From JBCCYM01 sp039190005 (lineage in GTDB: Bacteria; Pseudomonadota; Gammaproteobacteria; UBA12402), in assembly GCA_039190005.1 (NCBI GenBank), contig JBCCYM010000039.1:1-17944 (forward strand): a stretch of DNA of 17,944 bases, written 5' to 3'. Numbering within the stretch: the stretch's first letter is position 1; each line of letters starts with the position of its first letter. The position numbers and the translations under genes are program-made. This document shows, in pieces, positions 16,035-17,944 of this stretch. The notes below the pieces were generated by a model. The model did no database searches. It saw nothing but the letters and a program-made list of their open reading frames with translations, and had not been told where the DNA came from.

Positions 16035-16790
16035 ATGAGTTTTTTAGAAATTAAAGATTTATCGTTTTCTTATGGTAAGGTGCCCGTGTTAAAAAATATT
16101 AACGCGACGATTCCAGAGCAGGCGACAACAGCGTTGATTGGCGCTTCCGGTTCAGGGAAATCAACTTTATTGCGTTGTATCAATCGTATTTTTGAGTTAT
16201 ACCGACAGCATAATGTTAGCGGCGATATTTTATTAAATGGTCATAATTTATTGGATAAACGCGTTAATATTAATGTACTGCGTAAAAAAATTGGTATGGT
16301 ATTTCAAAAACCAACGCCTTTTCCCATGTCTATTTTTGAAAATATCGCCTTTGCCTTACGTTTACATGAAAAATTAAACAAAAAAGAAATGCATGAAAGA
16401 GTAGAAGAAGCGCTTAAAAGAGCGGCATTGTGGGATGAGGTAAAAGATGATTTACACAAAGCCGGCGCTTATCTTTCTGGTGGACAGCAACAGCGCTTAT
16501 GTATCGCGCGTACCATTGCTTTGCGTCCGGATATCCTGTTGCTGGATGAACCAACTTCAGCACTTGATCCCATTTCCACCTCTAAAATTGAAGAGTTGGT
16601 ACTTAAATTGAAAAAAGAATTTACAATTATCATGGTTACCCATCACCTACAACAGGCTCGACGATTATCGGATCAAGTGATTTTTATGCATGACGGTCGT
16701 ATTGTTGAGTCAGGTGATAATCACAGCTTTTTTTCTGCACCGCAGGAAAAATTAACCCAAGAGTACTTAAAATATCAATCGGAGGAATAA
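16035..16790 (+). CDS. pstB: Phosphate ABC transporter ATPase PstB
   Basis: ATP-binding subunit of PstSCAB, 251 residues, normal length. All motifs are intact: Walker A GASGSGKS (36-43), Q-loop Gln91 in MVFQKPTPFPMSI (88-100, a PstB hallmark), signature LSGGQQQR (147-154), Walker B LLLDEP with Glu172, D-loop SALDP and H-loop His203. AGGGTG lies just before the ATG. The stop shares one base with the pstS start. In E. coli PstB also contacts PhoU in signalling. No phoU is seen here. Confidence 0.97.
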   Translation: MSFLEIKDLSFSYGKVPVLKNINATIPEQATTALIGASGSGKSTLLRCINRIFELYRQHNVSGDILLNGHNLLDKRVNINVLRKKIGMVFQKPTPFPMSIFENIAFALRLHEKLNKKEMHERVEEALKRAALWDEVKDDLHKAGAYLSGGQQQRLCIARTIALRPDILLLDEPTSALDPISTSKIEELVLKLKKEFTIIMVTHHLQQARRLSDQVIFMHDGRIVESGDNHSFFSAPQEKLTQEYLKYQSEE

Positions 16791-17860
16791 TGACGATGCA
16801 AAAGAGTATTTTTAAAAAAATAAGCGTGGTAATACTGAGTTTTAGTCTTGGTATTGCTTCCGTAGCTATTGCTGCGCCAAAACCGTCCAGTGAAATAACT
16901 GGCGCCGGATCAAGTTTTATCTATCCAGTTATGATGGAGTGGATAAAACAGTATTTGCAGGCGGAGCATGTGACTATCAATTATCAATCCATTGGTTCAG
17001 GTGGTGGTATCAGCCAGCTAAAAAGCGGTACAATTGAATTTGCCGCTTCGGATGAGCCATTGAAAACGCCAGAATTAAATCAATTACATTGGACTCAATT
17101 TCCAATGATAACGGGCGGTATTGTGATGGCTATCAATGTCAAGGGGATAAAAAGTAATCAGCTTGTATTAGATGGTAACACTGTAGCTGATATTTATCTT
17201 GGTAAAATTAAATACTGGGATAATAAAGAAATCGCGGCATTGAATCCAGGATTGAAATTACCGCACCAAAACATTATCACCATTCATCGTTCAGATGGTT
17301 CAGGGACAACATTTAACTTTACCTATTTTCTATCGCAAGTAAATCCAACATGGAAATCTCAGGTTGGTTTTAGCACCGCGGTTAAATGGGAAGCGACAGG
17401 TATAGGTGCGAAAGGAAACGCGGGTGTTGCCGCGCAGATCGCGCATTTCCCTGGCGCTATTGGTTATGTGGAATTTGCTTATGCTAAACAAAATAATTTG
17501 TCTATCACAAAAATGAAAAATAAAGCGGGCAAAGTTGTTGAAGCGACACCGGCAACATTTACCGCGGCGGCTGAAAATGGTAGTTGGACTGCTTCTAATA
17601 ATTTCTATGAGTTGCTCAGTGATAAACCTGGTGACCAAAGCTGGCCTATGGTCGCGACAACCTTTATTTTGATGCCTAGCAATGGCAAAAATTTATCTGC
17701 CGCTGACCGTCAAGCAATTCTTAAATTTTTCACCTGGTGTTATGAAAATGGCGATAAAGCTGCCGCGTCTTTAGACTATGTTAATATTCCTAAGAGTGTG
17801 TATCAGAAAATTATTGCCAGTTGGTCGAATACTACTGGTTCGGCGAAAGCGCAAGCTTAA
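16790..17860 (+). CDS. pstS: Periplasmic phosphate-binding protein PstS
   Basis: High-affinity phosphate receptor delivering phosphate to PstCA. The 356-residue protein has a Sec signal peptide (basic MQKSIFKK, hydrophobic core, probable cleavage after AIA near residue 28). Phosphate-binding motifs are present: TGAGSSFIYP (about 37-46), QSIGSGGGISQLKSG and FAASDEPL, HRSDGSGTTFNFTYFLS (about 165-181), GNAGVAAQI and GAIGYVEFAYA. GGAGG lies 4 nt before the ATG at 16790 and 10 nt before the in-frame ATG at 16796, so either could be used. It is the last gene of the operon, whereas in E. coli it is first, and a strong terminator follows. Confidence 0.96.
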   Translation: MTMQKSIFKKISVVILSFSLGIASVAIAAPKPSSEITGAGSSFIYPVMMEWIKQYLQAEHVTINYQSIGSGGGISQLKSGTIEFAASDEPLKTPELNQLHWTQFPMITGGIVMAINVKGIKSNQLVLDGNTVADIYLGKIKYWDNKEIAALNPGLKLPHQNIITIHRSDGSGTTFNFTYFLSQVNPTWKSQVGFSTAVKWEATGIGAKGNAGVAAQIAHFPGAIGYVEFAYAKQNNLSITKMKNKAGKVVEATPATFTAAAENGSWTASNNFYELLSDKPGDQSWPMVATTFILMPSNGKNLSAADRQAILKFFTWCYENGDKAAASLDYVNIPKSVYQKIIASWSNTTGSAKAQA

Positions 17861-17880
17861 TTAATAATTATTGTTTAATT

Positions 17881-17916
17881 AAAGCCACAAACTTTTAAAA
17901 AGTTTGTGGCTTTTTT
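17881..17916 (+). terminator. Intrinsic terminator of the pst operon
   Basis: A near-perfect hairpin of AAAGCCACAAACTT and AAGTTTGTGGCTTT around a small A/T loop is followed by a run of T, starting 20 nt after the pstS stop. The flanking A- and T-tracts are symmetrical, so it could work in both directions. It indicates that the operon ends at pstS, without phoU. Confidence 0.93.
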
Positions 17917-17944
17917 ATTGGGTAGCCGTCATGGCGCGCGGAAA

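Overview
The window reads as chromosomal DNA of a moderately AT-rich gammaproteobacterium. RpsU, YqeY, RluD, BamD, RapZ and the PhoB/PhoR and Pst proteins are all of recognisable gammaproteobacterial type. The divergent rluD/bamD pair also occurs in E. coli. A long-form PurC, a small-type PurL and short proteobacterial repeats would suit a host-associated lineage such as the Legionellales, but that is a weak inference and no marker here fixes the genus.

Left part (1-978): a hairpin and a 31-bp inverted-repeat element lie downstream of rpsU-yqeY. These two genes run leftward from a promoter just upstream of rpsU.

Middle part (979-11546): one unbroken leftward series, rluD, rapZ, guaB, guaA, purL, purM, a purQ fused to PurS-like repeats, and purC. 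Gaps from guaB onward are very small (13, 1, -4, 9 and -17 nt), so guaB-guaA-purL-purM-purQS-purC is very probably one operon. It supplies FGAM synthase (PurL plus the PurQ-PurS fusion), AIR synthase (PurM), SAICAR synthase (PurC) and both IMP-to-GMP enzymes (GuaB, GuaA).

Right part (11547-17944): a divergent promoter region, then rightward bamD-phoB-phoR, a 230-nt spacer and pstC-pstA-pstB-pstS. The spacer holds degenerate repeats and a clear PhoB box correctly placed against a -10. The pst operon ends at a strong intrinsic terminator. PhoR here is only a 255-residue soluble kinase core with no membrane segments or PAS domain. No phoU is found in the window, and pstS is last in the operon although it is commonly first.

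The two most notable points are the PurQ-PurS-like fusion and the stripped-down Pho signalling unit. No mobile element with a transposase, CRISPR array, tRNA or rRNA was found. Apart from the two spacers at 1-176 and 13988-14217, both described below, the window is densely coding.
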